The notes: generated from the letters alone by a model not told the origin. A stretch of 64,000 bases of DNA from Cercis canadensis (GCA_003255065.1 QAOA01005876.1:64639-128638), one strand, 5' to 3'. Numbered from the stretch's first letter, positions 1 to 17,035 are shown. Program-made: numbers and translations.

Positions 1-1009
1 TACATCGTCCGCAAATGCAGTACCGTTTGAGAGATTTTAGGCTCAAAAGTCTGAAGTTTCAACACCTACTAATCAATAGTTTTTGCTTTTGTGATATTTT
101 GTTCTACTTTTTGGAAAGCCTTATTAATATGAACAATTTCTGAACTTGTTAAAGCCTATTTAGTAGTAGTAGAAGTAGTAGTAGTAGTAGGAGTACTTAG
201 TTTAGTAGTAAGCTAGTGTAATGTAAAAAAACGGGGGAAATAGTGGTGTTATATCACTTGGTATAGAAGAAAAGCAATTAACTTTGCTTCTTATGGTAGC
301 ATATATACCATATGTCACTGTTTGTCTCCGTGCTGTGCTTGCTTTGTCTTTGTCACTGGGTGTTGTTAGAGACTTTTGCTTTGTCTTTTGTGAGAAGTGG
401 GTCTTGAAAATTGGGATTGCTTGCTAATGGTGTTAATCCAGAGGAAGAAAGAGAAAGAGACTAGATTGGGATTGTGAATGGTGCAATCTGCAGATGAATT
501 GTTGCTTAGTGTTGGCGCAATATATTATTATGATTGATAAAATGAGAGGGTGTTGTTGGTTGGGTTTTGATTAGTTAAGAAAAGAAAAAGTGCTTCAGAT
601 TTGTTCGGAGAAAAGAGAGTTGGAGTGTTTGCGAGAAAAGGAAAGTTGAGTGGGGATAGATATTGACTGGACTCTGCTCTGTACTAAGGTGTTGCTTTGG
701 TTGGATTTGATATGATATTTTTGGACCATGCAATTGCAGGGAAAAGAATGAGAGTTCCAAAGAGTTCACGGGTGATAACTGATAACGTGCTCAAGGGGGT
801 TAAGTATAATGGAGCCTTGCCTCTTCGCCTCATGTTTTGATTGTGATGGCTGGTTTGGTTTGGCCATTCACCCTTCATTTATTTACCTTTTCTTTATTGC
901 TTCTGTTACCTAACTTGTTTCAAATTCAAGTGAAAGCAAACTGTTTGTGAACGAAAAAATTGGGCAAGAATCATTGCACGGCTTTAGATTCAAACCCGAA
1001 ATCATTAGT
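1..1009. other. Intergenic/unresolved left edge
   Basis: No gene can be supported here. A short open frame runs off the left edge and ends within the first 30 bases (TGA), so it could be the tail of a gene outside the window, but nothing identifies it. The rest is AT-rich spacer with a TAG-type microsatellite. Confidence 0.4.
163..196. repeat. (TAG)n microsatellite
   Basis: Imperfect trinucleotide run of TAG/AGT units with one AAG interruption. Confidence 0.85.
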
Positions 1010-2640
1010 CCTTATACCACTCGCTTATACTTATTCCTTTGAAATTGAGTGGTAAAGGCCTATAACTATAGGCCCAAGTCTTAATCTTGAAAGTAGTAAA
1101 ACAAAAGTGAAAAAAACATGAAAAATTACCTGTGAGGAAGTTGGGGTTCATTATCTGGTTCTGCAAGGACTACGCTACACTTTCACATTCAGGATTGTCT
1201 CCCAGTCATAGATTGCATTAATTGTAGTTTGAGGACTAAAAGTGTACCAGGTCTGGTTTCATAATTCAAACCAGCATTGATGGCATTGACAAATCCGTCT
1301 TTTAAATGAATGGGAAAAAGAAAATAAAATTAACAAATGAAAAAAAAAAAAATCAGGTCCGGGATATTATACATTACACTTTATAATTTAATTATTTAAA
1401 TATTATAATTTTAAACAAAATTTAAAAAAACAAAACTAGAGAGTGGAGATTACTAGACGTGTAGGTTGTTAAGTGACGTGTTCCCACCAGACACGCCACA
1501 TGAAAACTAGTTTGTCCATTCTTGTTCATTTAGTGTTAGCATGGCAGGAGAATGTGTCAAAATGGAATGGACATGCAAGCTGTTATGTGGCGTGTTCGAT
1601 GGGACATGCCGTGTGACATTCTTGCGTCTAGTGGTTTCTACTTGCTCGGATTTGTTTTTTTTTTTTTTTNNNNNNNNNNNNNNNNNNNNNNNNNNNNNNN
1701 NNNNNNNNNNNNNNNNNNNNNNNNNNNNNNNNNNNNNNNNNNNNNNNNNNNNNNNNNNNNNNNNNNNNNNNNNNNNNNNNNNNNNNNNNNNNNNNNNNNN
1801 NNNNNNNNNNNNNNNNNNNNNNNNNNNNNNNNNNNNNNNNNNNNNNNNNNNNNNNNNNNNNNNNNNNNNNNNNNNNNNNNNNNNNNNNNNNNNNNNNNNN
1901 NNNNNNNNNNNNNNNNNNNNNNNNNNNNNNNNNNNNNNNNNNNNNNNNNNNNNNNNNNNNNNNNNNNNNNNNNNNNNNNNNNNNNNNNNNNNNNNNNNNN
2001 NNNNNNNNNNNNNNNNNNNNNNNNNNNNNNNNNNNNNNNNNNNNNNNNNNNNNNNNNNNNNNNNNNNNNNNNNNNNNNNNNNNNNNNNNNNNNNNNNNNN
2101 NNNNNNNNNNNNNNNNNNNNNNNNNNNNNNNNNNNNNNNNNNNNNNNNNNNNNNNNNNNNNNNNNNNNNNNNNNNNNNNNNNNNNNNNNNNNNNNNNNNN
2201 NNNNNNNNNNNNNNNNNNNNNNNNNNNNNNNNNNNNNNNNNNNNNNNNNNNNNNNNNNNNNNNNNNNNNNNNNNNNNNNNNNNNNNNNNNNNNNNNNNNN
2301 NNNNNNNNNNNNNNNNNNNNNNNNNNNNNNNNNNAAAAAAAAAAAAAAAGTTGGTATGGGTACTATACTAATCTATAGTTGATCTCTCCACAAATCTTAT
2401 ATGTATTATTTGTAATGTAAACCCACCATGATGAGAGGGATTAATTTATCTTCCGGTCCGCATTCTTCCCCCCCCCCGTGTTAAGTTTAAAAAAGAAACG
2501 TTTTGTGCATTATTAAAACCCGATTAGATGAATTTCTTGCAACTCCCTGTAGTTAAGGATGCTGATGGTATTGTGCATTTTACAAAATGATACACACCAG
2601 TGTAATTTTTAATAATTTTTTATAAAAAATTTATAAATAA
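1010..2640. repeat. Tandem ~1.5 kb duplication, copy 1
   Basis: Three blocks recur in the same order in copy 2. They start at about 1018, 1140 and 1260 here and about 2725, 2815 and 3600 there. A fourth block begins after the N gap at about 2340 and recurs at about 3805. Copy 1 also contains a stretch unique to it (1375-1669) and the large N gap. No coding function is seen. Confidence 0.7.
1670..2334. other. Assembly gap (665 N)
   Basis: Run of N flanked by poly-T on the left and poly-A on the right. Open frames that cross it are meaningless. Confidence 0.99.
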
Positions 2641-2714
2641 AATTGGTTTTTGAATGACAGAATTGGGCAAATATGATTGCTCTAATAAAAATCTCATTTA
2701 TAATTTTTCAAGAT

Positions 2715-4105
2715 GATGGTCAATTGATGGACTATTCCTTTCAAATTCAGTGGTAGAAAAGCCTATAGCCAATGGCCCAAAGGTTAATCTTAAAATTAAG
2801 GAAGCAAGAAAATTGGGCTTCATTATGTGGTTCTACATCTTGGACTACACTTTATCAATTTAGAAGTGTCTTAATTAGCCAAAATAAAAAGGGTTTTGCT
2901 AAGCTATCCATTTTATTAGAATAAAAGAAATCAGTAAAAAAATTTCTCGATGGTAAAAGTGGGGTAGCACCACATGGATCTCTAAAATGTGAGTTGTATA
3001 AATCTCATTGGTCTCAATGCGAAGCTTATGTAAAATTAAGTGGAGCTGTATAAATCAAACACTTAAATAATCGAAAATTTTATGATACTATATGAGTATG
3101 TTATATTATACTACCGTGATAAATATACATAATTTTTATATTTTATTAGATATAAAATATAATTTATTGGATATAAAATATAATTTATTTTATTTTTAAA
3201 CAAACTTAAAAATAATTAATTTGTATACATGTAATTCATATATTAGTTATTTTTATATAATATAACATACTACATAAATACTAAAAGTATTTAAGAAACT
3301 TCCTTAAATAATTGATGCAATTTAAGTTTAATTGAATTCAAAAAAATTAAAGGTTCTTATTGGACTTTTGACTATTTTTGTTTTATTTTTTATTGTGTTT
3401 TTAATATGGCCTAGATTATGTACTTTAATAAAGAATTAGCATTTTCGACTCACACTAAGTTATTCAATTTGACATAACTTCACATTGAATATAAAATAAT
3501 ACATTATTTTTGTCTAAAACTCAATATAATGCTACCCCAATTTTAAAATAGGGTAGAATAGCATAACCCAAATAAAAATTCAGAGGTGTCTTCCAATCTA
3601 GAGTGCATTAATTGTAGTCTGCTATGACTGAAAGTGTACTAGGAATGGTTCCATTATTCAAATCCACATTCATGGCATTGACAAATACGTCTTTGTAATG
3701 AATGGGAAAAATAAAAAAATATAAAATGAAAAAAGTAAAAGAAAAATCAATCTTTCTCACGAATTTAAAAATTCTTTTGTTATGCATATCAAAGAAAAAA
3801 AAAAAAGTTATGGTGGGTACTATATATACTAGTGTGTAGTTGACCTCTTCACAAATTTTTTGGGGGCTAAGATGAAAGATCTGTATTATTTGTAAACTCA
3901 TCATGACGAGAGAGATTAGTTTATGTTCTGGTCTGCATTCTCTTTTTTTTTTTTTTTTTCCTTTTAAGATTAATTAAGAAAAAAAAAGGTTTTGCCCATT
4001 ATTAAAACCTAATTAGATGAATTTCTTGGAACTCATTGTAGTTATGGATCATGCTATGGTGCATTTTACAAAATGATACATACCAGTGTAATTTGTAATT
4101 TTTCA
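2715..4105. repeat. Tandem ~1.5 kb duplication, copy 2
   Basis: Diverged second copy of 1010-2640, interrupted by a MITE at 2891-3569. No gene seen. Confidence 0.7.
2891..3569. mobile_element. Mutator-type MITE with 9-bp TSD
   Basis: A 679-bp AT-rich insertion in tandem copy 2. Its ends are imperfect inverted repeats (GGGTTTTGCTA at the left, TAGCATAACCC at the right). It is flanked by the 9-bp direct repeat AAATAAAAA (2882-2890 and 3570-3578). A 9-bp target duplication fits Mutator-like elements. There is no transposase. Confidence 0.65.
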
Positions 4106-4129
4106 ATAAAAATTCATAATTTTCTTTTT

Positions 4130-4335
4130 GGGGATTCTATGATACTACGTAAATATGCCATACTACACTGACGTGGCAAACATACATAATTTTCATATTT
4201 TATTATATATAAAATATAACTTATTTAATTTTTTAAACAAATTTAAAAACAGTTAATTTGTACACATGTCATTCATTTATTGGTTATTCCTATGTAGTAT
4301 GACATACTACATAAATACTAAAAGTATCTAAGAAA
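4130..4335. repeat. Repeat shared with 3070-3300
   Basis: About 200 bp of AT-rich sequence similar to the middle of the MITE at 2891-3569. Both contain a 'tatgatact' start, a long AT core and the end 'cataaatactaaaagtat'. Probably a fragment of the same repeat family. Confidence 0.55.
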
Positions 4336-4869
4336 CCTCCTTTTCTTTTTGCAATATTAGGTAACTTTTTTTTTTTCAAAATTCGTAATTTTTTTTTTAC
4401 ATAAAGTGTGAGTTTTTCCAAAGCATACAATAAATTTTATACGAAATTATAAATCTTTGTACATGTTATTTAATTAAATTTGCAAAAATATTACAAATTT
4501 TTGAGAAAACAATTATTTATACCAATGTGCATTTTTTTTTTTCTAGATCACACCATAGTCAATCCATGTAATTATATTGTCTAAGAGGATTTTATAACAC
4601 TCATTTCTGAAGAAGACAAGCCTAAATAATGACTCTGTACGATTCACCAAGTGCAATATACAAAGGTTCAAATCAAGTGTAAACAAATAAACGAACAGAA
4701 AATGAGAAGAGGGAAAGAAAATAGGAAACGTGTTAAGGAGCAAGGCAAGAAAGGTACACGCAGCCAGAAATAGCCATGAACGTGTCTAGCATGCAAATAG
4801 GCCATGTATGTGACTTAGCTCCCACATATCCGCGTCTAAGAATGAGTCTTGGTATAATAAGATGCCACA

Positions 4870-7689
<2,820 letters not shown>

Positions 7690-8689
7690 CTGACACTTTA
7701 GTGATTGCTTTTAATTTCTTTTTTAGTGCCTATTCTCAGTATTTGCATTAGATTAATGGACTTAACCTTTTCAAAAGCGTTCACATTTGTGCCCCTGTAA
7801 GGATAATATGCAACAATTGCTTCATGATTGCAGAGATGTCATGTATAGAACTCAAGCATCTTAGATATCCTGTATCTTAAATACATGACTTTAGATACCG
7901 GTAATTATAATACACTATGGCATCCAAGATAATAATACATTTAATACAAGTAAAATGGGTATCTTATACTCTTTCAAAAATTCAGAAATTTCACATCCTT
8001 GATTGAAAAGTATCTAAAAGAAGTATCAAAACATGTGGGACTCAAGCAGTTAAACAGAAAGAAATTAGAAGTGGGTTATTTGCAACTAAATATATGAATC
8101 ATTAGACGTTTTCAAGATTATACCGTAAGTGAATACTACAAAATTATTAAAAGTCTTTATTGTTAGTAAAATATCTTAGTTACTTTGTGAATGTGACATT
8201 TTTTATTTGATGATAGTGTTTTTCTTTTTATCTTGGTAAATGGGGAGAGCCTTAATATTCTTTTGGAAGTGAATATGTTTGAACCCTCGACTTGGGGCAA
8301 GCCAAGACTTTGATCCAATGATAATGTTAATTTTTTTTTGTTGTTATTGGATAAATAGAGTTAAACTTTTTAGCTGAGATTATGGAGTAAGGAGATTTGA
8401 ATTTGGGACTTTTAACTTTTTTGGAAAAATTTGTAGATAATTAATTGTATTGTGTGTACTTTTATCAATGGCAATGTTAGTTAAATCAAGACTTTTTTGA
8501 TATTTGATGATAATAATGAATTAAATTTAAACTCGATTTAATTTATATTCAACATAGAATTTTTTTTATTATAAATGGACAGAGCTAAATTATCTGGCTT
8601 CGGATTTGTGAGAAATAGAAGTTGAAATGGCTTTTGAATGATATTGTAAATACTTAAATATCTTATAAATTTGTATTTATGCATCGAAG
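7690..8689. other. AKR 3' flank, AT-rich spacer
   Basis: No gene. About 115 bp (8070-8190) recurs at 43690-43810, upstream of the AKR exon 7-8 fragment, so both derive from the 3' flank of an AKR gene. Confidence 0.6.
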
Positions 8690-9095
8690 AATCAAATATG
8701 TTGGTACACCAAATACCTTTTGGATAATTTGATCACAATTAATTACTAGCAACTAGCTAGATGATTCACAAGTGCATGAATCTCCGTCGTCAAAAAAAAA
8801 AAAAANAAAAAAAAAAAAAAAAGAAAGAAAGACAAATGAAGCATCTAACAAGTGTAGGAAGCCAACAGTAGCAAGTGAGTCATCATGGACACGTCTAAAA
8901 AGACATAACATGTGTCGCTTCTAGATTGCAAACAAGACGATGAACCCCTTTCTTTTTTCCCAAACTCGAAGATTTCATTCCACGTATTCCATTTCTATAT
9001 AGTTCCCATTTACCTCTCGAGGCTTCTTTGTAGAATAGATTTATATATAAATACATAATGAAAAAATAAGTTTGTACTTAGGAAGAGAGAACACA

Positions 9096-10269
<1,174 letters not shown>

Positions 10270-10270
<1 letters not shown>

Positions 10271-11479
10271 GGAACTAAATTATGTTTCATTTTAGGGACA
10301 CAATGAACATTATAAAGAGTAAAAGAAGAAGAAGGAGAAGTGTTTAATTTAGTAGAGCCAAGGTGAGTAATAGTCAAACTTGTATCATTCCCTACAAGCA
10401 TGTTATCAAAACCCTGATAGTATTTGTTGTAGAGGTTGGCGGAAATAGTGGGATGTGAAGCTTCTGTGTCCAGAAGTTAGAGATCAGGATTGAGAGAGGG
10501 TTGGGTATGGGTGTAATTTTCTTGAGGGGATTTTATGGGGCATAGGTGAGGAAAATATTTGTAACATCGGTTAGCAGTATGGCCATGTTTGGTGCATAGC
10601 TGACAAGTAATACTAGAAGGATTAGGGGAAGAGTGAGGTGAGGTGTTGGACGTGGGAAGGAGAGACTTATTTGATGGGTAACGTTTTTTGAATAGGGTGG
10701 ATTGATTTTTGTGAGTGATGTTGGCAGGGATGGGGAGGGGATTGGATGAGGTTTCATTCTTGGGCATGTAGGTTTCAAAATCTACAAGTTTATCCCTAAG
10801 CTTTGCAAAAGTAATGGGAGTGTTTCTGGCTTTAAGGGGGCCATATATTTCTTTGAAATTAGGTCCTAATCCATTTAGCATATGGATAACAAGATTCACT
10901 GAGGTGGAAATAAGACCAATCTCATCAACAAAATTTTTCATCTGATAGAGAAAGGTAGAAACCGATTGGGAGCCATAAGTGGTGGTAGATAGTTTGGCCT
11001 TCAAAGACATGAGCCTTGAGTGAGAATGGTTAGCAAAAAGGGTCTTCAGGTGATCCCAAGGCTCCTTAGATGTGGCTGGTTTACCAAGATGATTAAGCAC
11101 TTCAATCTAAAGGGAAGCAATAATGGCATGCAAGATGAACTTATCCTGTCTATGCCATAAAACATATTCAGGATTTGGGACAATGATGCCGTCGGTAATA
11201 ATAGAAGGAGGGCAGGGCTTTGTGCCATCTAATTAAAATGGCATGAGATCATGGCCATGAAAGAGAGAGCGTCAACCAGTGTATGCTAAAAGGAATAATT
11301 ATGGTGATTCAGTTTGATAGGAAGGTGAGCCGAGGCGAAGGATATCAAAGTAGTGGTTGGGTGATGGACTGTGTTTGAGACAAGGGCTGGAGGGATGGAA
11401 GAACCAGAGCTGTTTAAGATGTTTGACATGGTGAAGAGAAAAAAAAAATGGAGCTATTAAGCAACAAGCTCTGATACCA
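10270..11479 (-). mobile_element. Copia gag-protease fragment (unit A)
   Basis: Minus-strand Ty1-copia remnant. The gag begins at about 11428 (MSNILNSSGSS) and has several stops and frameshifts. It includes the 'TSKEPWDHLKTLFANHS' region and a zinc-knuckle-like CQLCTKHGHTANRC near 10585. It is followed by a protease-like stretch (FTLYNVHCVPKMKHNLV). The primer-binding site complement (GCTCTGATACCA) lies at about 11468-11479, next to the LTR. Integrase and RT are missing, and the fragment stops inside the AKR relic. Confidence 0.85.
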
Positions 11480-11696
11480 TGAAGAAACCATTAATGAGGT
11501 AAAAATCTGGATTAATTGTATTGCTGTAAATGTTTGGTTTAAGTACATACAGAACCGAAAACTAAGTCACAGTATTTTCTGTAACTTTCTATAACAGTAT
11601 TTTAAAATTTAAAAATCTAACAAACCCTAAGTACATCAAGCATAACAAACCCTAGTTGTAACACACTCTAACAAACCCTAGATTTTCTAGGCTTCA
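11480..11696 (-). repeat. Copia LTR (unit A)
   Basis: 217-bp LTR bounded by TGAAG...CTTCA and abutting the tRNA-type primer-binding site of the antisense gag fragment. It is about 50 bp longer than its counterpart in unit B owing to a repeated 'acaaaccctag' segment. Confidence 0.8.
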
Positions 11697-12123
11697 TCAC
11701 TTAGAGATTGTTACTAATCTGTGATTATATGTCATATAAAATTTCAAATGGCTACTAATCTGTGACTGAAGTAAAATAAAATATAATTTTTTATAGAACC
11801 CACATCAAATTCTTTGTATTGAGATTTTTTATAATAATTCTCTTAAGTTCGTACTATTAGATTACACTTAATAGTTTAGCAATACTTTTGAAACCATTTC
11901 AGAACTTACTTATTTGGGTTTCCCATGCTTTCGGCCCTAGCTTTATGATTATGAGAATAAATCTGGGTAATATTTGCAGCTATTGTAATGGATCAACATA
12001 TACAAATTGATACACTGCTTTGTTTTTCCAGTACCAGATTTGGTCCCGTCATATGCAATAGATGTAAACAGAGTGAGGTTATTCTCCTCTGCAGCTGGAA
12101 TACCCAAATGAGTTTATAGTAAC
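11697..12123. other. Spacer, nothing recognised
   Basis: AT-rich sequence. It contains, at 12115-12119, the empty target site (TATAG) of the solo LTR found in unit B. Confidence 0.5.
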
Positions 12124-12790
12124 TTGAAAATCAGACTCTATGCTATGTCACATTTCAAGAGGAGGTTCCCTCTTTCAACTTGCTTAACAGAAATCCCCAT
12201 TACTACCATCTCTCACCAAATCCTTCAACTTTTTTTTTTTTCTTCTTTTGATCCTGTCTCCAACCTAAGCATCCACAGCACTTGGTCTCTCCCCTGCTCA
12301 AAGACTCGACTAATCGCCAAGCTGCCCAACAACTCCACTCTTAGATCATCACCTCAAAGTGGGTTTTCAATACTTTCACTTATATTTACAAACTACTTTA
12401 CTACATAAGAACTAAACCTGTGGGCTATTGGTTGAAGCTGCAGATGTGTTTTATGAAATGCCTGAACGAAATTCAGCCCCTTGGAATGTTTTTATTAGTG
12501 GTTTGTTTAACTAAATGAGATGCCAGATCAGACTGTAGTCTCCTGGACTGTTATTATTAATGAAAAAAATTGGTGTCATGGACATCAATGATATTACGTT
12601 TTGCAATGCGTGGGATGGGAATAGAAGCACAATAATGGACAAAGGATGAGCTTAAGCCAAATCATGTGACATTCGAGTGTCTTGATGCTTGTAGTCATGG
12701 AGGATTGGTTGAGGAGTTGCTCAAGTTTTTCAAAAAATTGGTCAATGATTGTCAACTTGTGCCAAATATCAAGCTCTGTGTGGTCTAGTT
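12124..12790 (+). pseudogene. PPR protein relic (unit A)
   Basis: Decayed pentatricopeptide-repeat coding sequence scattered over frames. Recognisable pieces are DVFYEMPERNSAPWNVFISG, an 'MPDQTVVSWTVII' match, and ELKPNHVTFECLDACSHGG followed by a VEELLKFFKKL match. These resemble consecutive PLS-type repeats near a C-terminus. Stops and frameshifts lie between them, so it is non-functional. It sits about 0.75 kb upstream of the SEO gene. Confidence 0.8.
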
Positions 12791-13451
12791 GAGAGTTTTG
12801 GGTAATTTGTAGGAGATTAGGAGTTGAACCTTCATACTGTTAGATAAAAAAAAATTGTTATTTTATGTTATGTAAGAAATATTCTTTGTCTTCACAGAGA
12901 TAAAGATACCCTTTGTATGAATTTGAATGCTAATAGATGTTCTATTCTTTGCAAGAGATTAAGGTCAAACCTTTGTGCTATCATGTGAAGAAAATTGTTA
13001 TGTTATGTAAAAAATATTATTTGTTGTCATAAAAAGAAAGATATCATATTAATACTACTACATGTCCTATTATGCTTTAATTCCCTTGTTTTCCAAAGAA
13101 TTCTAGATTTCAAAGAATAAATTGTTAGACAATAGAGAAGGAAGGCATATATACATTCCCCAAAGTGGTTGGATTATCTAGCTAGGAAGTTTGCCCATCA
13201 AGTGAATAAAGTCTTTCTTCAATTCCACAAGAATACTCATATTTTAACATGTCAATATGTATTTTTGTTGCTGGAAAATGCAGTAAACTAATCTAATCAG
13301 TTTATTAAAATTAAAAACTGTTAATCTCTTGAAAGTAGTTAATATTTATTCAATCCGAAAAATGTCCAGGTTTCTTGTAACTTTATTTTACACCCAACGG
13401 CAAGCAAGGTTTCCTGTAACCTGTAACTTTATTCCACTTGCTCTCACTATG
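12791..13451. other. Upstream region of SEO copy A
   Basis: AT-rich sequence conserved in all three SEO copies. It presumably contains the promoter, but no distal motif can be assigned. Confidence 0.5.
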
Positions 13452-13458
13452 TATAAAT
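13452..13458 (+). promoter_or_regulatory. Candidate TATA box, SEO copy A
   Basis: TATAAAT, 77 bp before the ATG at 13535 and present at the same place in copies B and C. The assignment rests on position and conservation only. Confidence 0.4.
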
Positions 13459-13534
13459 CCTACAACACAACTGCACAAACAAAAAGCTATCCTAATTCTG
13501 TTATATTTTCTTTTGATAAACAGATCGTAACAAG

Positions 13535-16500
13535 ATGAAGCAAGAGGAATTAGAGTCTCGGGTGGAGACAGCATCCGAAGAAAGTGCCATCATGAAGCAA
13601 GTTCATGCCACCCACAATCCCCATGGTTGTCAAGTTAATGTCGATCTCATTATCAATATAACTGAGCAAATCTTGATTCAAGCAATTGCTCGTAGCAACG
13701 TTAACGGTGGTGTTGATCATGTATGCCATTTCTAGTTTGGTTTTTCTCTTAACTTAATTTACTGTGCTACTACTTTATAGTTGTTTCATGTATAGGAAAA
13801 AAGTGAAAGGCTGGACACATCCATGAAGGCTGCTGGTTTTGCTGAATTGGATGCCCAAGACACGTTAATGATACGCAAATTATCCCTTGAGGTTATATGT
13901 AAATCTATTTAACTTTATAAGAATTATTATGCTACTTCCTCTCTCAAGTAGAAGGTAGTGCTACCGTCCTCTCAAAACTTCCATTTCAGACCAAATTATT
14001 TTGTCTTGGTTTTTGAACTCATTTTGAAGCTCTAGCAATCAAAGCAACTTAGTGTGCACTAGCAAAAGTGGCATACATTGAAAGTTATAAGATAAAGTTT
14101 ATGCAGAACAACAGTTTTTTTTTATGGCCCAATTTATGTACTTTAGCTAATGTTTAATTGTTTTGACTCACATGGAATCACTTTGATTTTGCAAGAGCTT
14201 CATAATGAGCCTTAAAATAAGTGTTATTTATGTTCAAACAAAAAGTTTTGAGGGGTGGTAACATTACCTCCTACTTTGGAGAGGTGATAACATAACAATT
14301 TCTTAATAAGAAATATATATTTCTATTATTAAGGATAAACATTCTAGTGGGGAGATTACATGAAAACATTGTAACTCACCAACTCTGGCACATAAATTAA
14401 CTCTAGCAAATAAAATATTATATATATATATTACACGTATTGCTTCTAATTTTCTTTTGTAGTTAGCTTGTTTCTTGGCTGCCAATAGTTATAGGACATT
14501 TTTTCTAAATAAAAAAATCTTCGTACTATTCCTGTGATCACATGACTGTTTATATTGAATCTCTAAATAGAGGATGGTTGTCATTCTATTTAAATTGAAT
14601 TTGTTAATATATCTTGGTAACAATAATGGTCAAATAAGCTTTTTGTGTTAAGTTTAAATTCGTTTTCATGATCTGATAAAGTTTCTTCCTTGTCTCTAAA
14701 ATATAATCGAGACTAAAAAACTGATTGATGAGCATTACATGACTATATTGGCAGCTATCTTGCTCCAAGGTGTCCGGAGGTGCACAAGCACATGCAAAAA
14801 CCATGCAGTTACTTAATACCCTTTCTAGTTATACATGGGCTGCAAAGATAGTTTTAGTATTGTCAGGGTTTGCTGTTAATTTTGGAGAATTTTGGCTTGT
14901 TGTTGAGCCACACCCCACTGATACACTTTCCCAGTCTTTAGCCCTCCTTAGGAAATTGCCTAACATTGGACACAAATCCTCCACTTGGAAACACCAATTT
15001 GATACACTCAATAAACTAGTGAAGACTGCACTAGATGTAACCAAGTGTATTCTTGAAGTCAAGAATCTTCCATTTGACTATATTTCGGAGGATGCACCTC
15101 TTAAGATTGGGGTCAATGCTCATATTCCTCAAGATGTCTATTTGACTATCTTAAGTATTGTGACTTGTTCTTCAGAGATTGCAAACGCTTTAAAATGGAA
15201 AAACGAGTAAGCCCTTCTTTGAATAACTCAAATAAACTCGATCACTTTTCAAACTAATAACTAACTCTGCTATAACAAATGATTACAGGTACATTTCATC
15301 TAGCGAAAAGGCAAGTGAATTATCAAATTTGCTTTTGAATTTCACCAATATGCATGAGGCACTCAAGAACTACTTGGATATGTGCTATAAATATATAGGT
15401 GAGCACACCGATCAAGATATATTTAAAAAAATATTGGAATTATTAAATTGAAGTTGAAGCTTCTTATAGGGGAGATCTCACTTACTTTGTGACTTACTTT
15501 GGCTTTTTGTTCCTTTATGAAAATGCAGTTCAGAAGATACTTCACCAGTCATGGACATACTCCAACGAAAATCTGCAGACAAACATGGCTACTTCTGACA
15601 AAACAATGGTTTGCTCTAAAATCAAATGCTTTGTAAATATCTCAAGTCATATTAATTAAGAAACATTTCCCTTCTTAAACAAGCAGGTTAGTACGAGGGA
15701 TAACATTCAAAAGAGAAAACATATGTTATTGCTCATATCAGATCTTGATATTTCAGAAGAAGAAATTGAAGTACTTGATAACTTGTACAAAGATCAAAAA
15801 ATGCAGTCTGAGACTCTTTATGAAATGATATGGGTCCCAATTTTGGATAGATCAACCTGGAATGATTTGAATCAACACAAGTTTGATGAATTGAAGTCAA
15901 AGACATCATGGTACAATTTTCACAATCCTCTAATTGATCCTATGGATCCTGCGCTCATTAAGCAATTCAAAGAGCAATGGAAGTTTAGAAAGCAACCCAT
16001 TGTAGTGGTCCTGAATCTACAAGGTGAGGTGTCATCCACAAATGCTATCCACTTGATGAGAATTTGGGGAAATTCAGCCTTCTCATTCACTCCTCAGATA
16101 GAGAAAGACTTGTGTAGTCCTTAGACTTGGAGCCTTGAGATGATTATTGATCGTGTTGATGCTGTTGTTCTAGAATGGGTAAAAGCATTAATTATATGTA
16201 ATTACATATCTATAAACAATTGCTCACACTTAAAACACTATGTATTTTTTACATTAACATGTGGAGTTTGTCTTTCAATTCCCAGATGAAACAAAACAAA
16301 GACATATTCCTGTATGGAGGGGTAGATCTAGATCTAGAGTGGATTCGAACATTTACCGACACTGCGACAGCTTGGGCAAGAGGTCGTAATATCGATTTAA
16401 AGATGGCCTATGTGGGGAAGAGCAATGCAAAAGAGGAGATGCAGAAAATGATTACTATCTTTGCTAGAGAAAAATTGAGTTACTTTTTGCCTAATGTCAC

Positions 16501-16717
16501 ATCCATTTGGTTATTTTGGGCACGACTGCAGGGCATTGTGTACTTAAGGTCGCAGCATGGTAAGACAGCTGAGGATAATGATTTCATGAGTCAAGTCAAC
16601 ACTCTACTTACCTATGATCGCAGAGAGAAGGGATGGGCAATGTGGTGTGAAGGGTCAAATGTGGTTGGGATATGGGATGCAAGTAGAATGGTGACTCTTA
16701 TGAAAATAAACTCTTAA
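13535..16717 (+). pseudogene. SEO: Sieve element occlusion gene copy A (premature stop)
   Basis: SEO (P-protein) family; products form filaments in phloem sieve elements. Seven exons: 13535-13720, 13796-13891, 14755-15206, 15289-15398, 15529-15608, 15687-16178, 16286-16717, all with GT/AG introns and joining phases identical to copy B. An in-frame TAG at 16122-16124 in exon 6 (after EKDLCSP) would end the protein at 453 aa. Copies B and C read through this site (EKDLWSS). Downstream exon 7 stays open, so the lesion is recent. The exon 7 tail after GWAMW...GSN departs from the family and lacks the usual C-terminus, so even a read-through product would be short. Confidence 0.9.
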
Positions 16718-17035
16718 ATAATTTGGTGAGCCGTTGGATCGAAATTTGGTAACACTACAGTCGTTAGATGAAGTACTGGTAATTGGATGAAAGGTAGAGA
16801 GGTATTTTAAAATGAGTACAAATGATGTGATGTTGAGGACAAATGAAAATATATAAAGTGTAAAGTTGTACTTGAAAAAAACTTTTTTAAATTTTAATTA
16901 AAGTAAAGTTTAAAGTTTTTTAAATTACATTAGCACTATTTTGTTTTGGGTAAAAGCATTCACATTGTTTGCATAGGGAGAAAAAATGGGAACGGATTTT
17001 TTTTTTTTTCACAAGCGTTAACATTTCTTGAAACT
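16718..17035. other. SEO copy A 3' flank
   Basis: Matches the flank of copy B (38926-39287). No gene. The 9-bp target site of the MULE begins at 17036. Confidence 0.6.

Noticed and set aside
1541-2382. Two 276-codon open frames
   Set aside because: They run through the N gap; nearly all residues are X.
4543-4743. 66-codon minus-strand frame upstream of the AKR gene
   Set aside because: AT-rich chance frame with no motif; it lies in the likely promoter region of the AKR gene.
14829-15062. Minus-strand frame of 77 codons (also 37033-37266)
   Set aside because: Antisense shadow of SEO exon 3; it shows no family features of its own.
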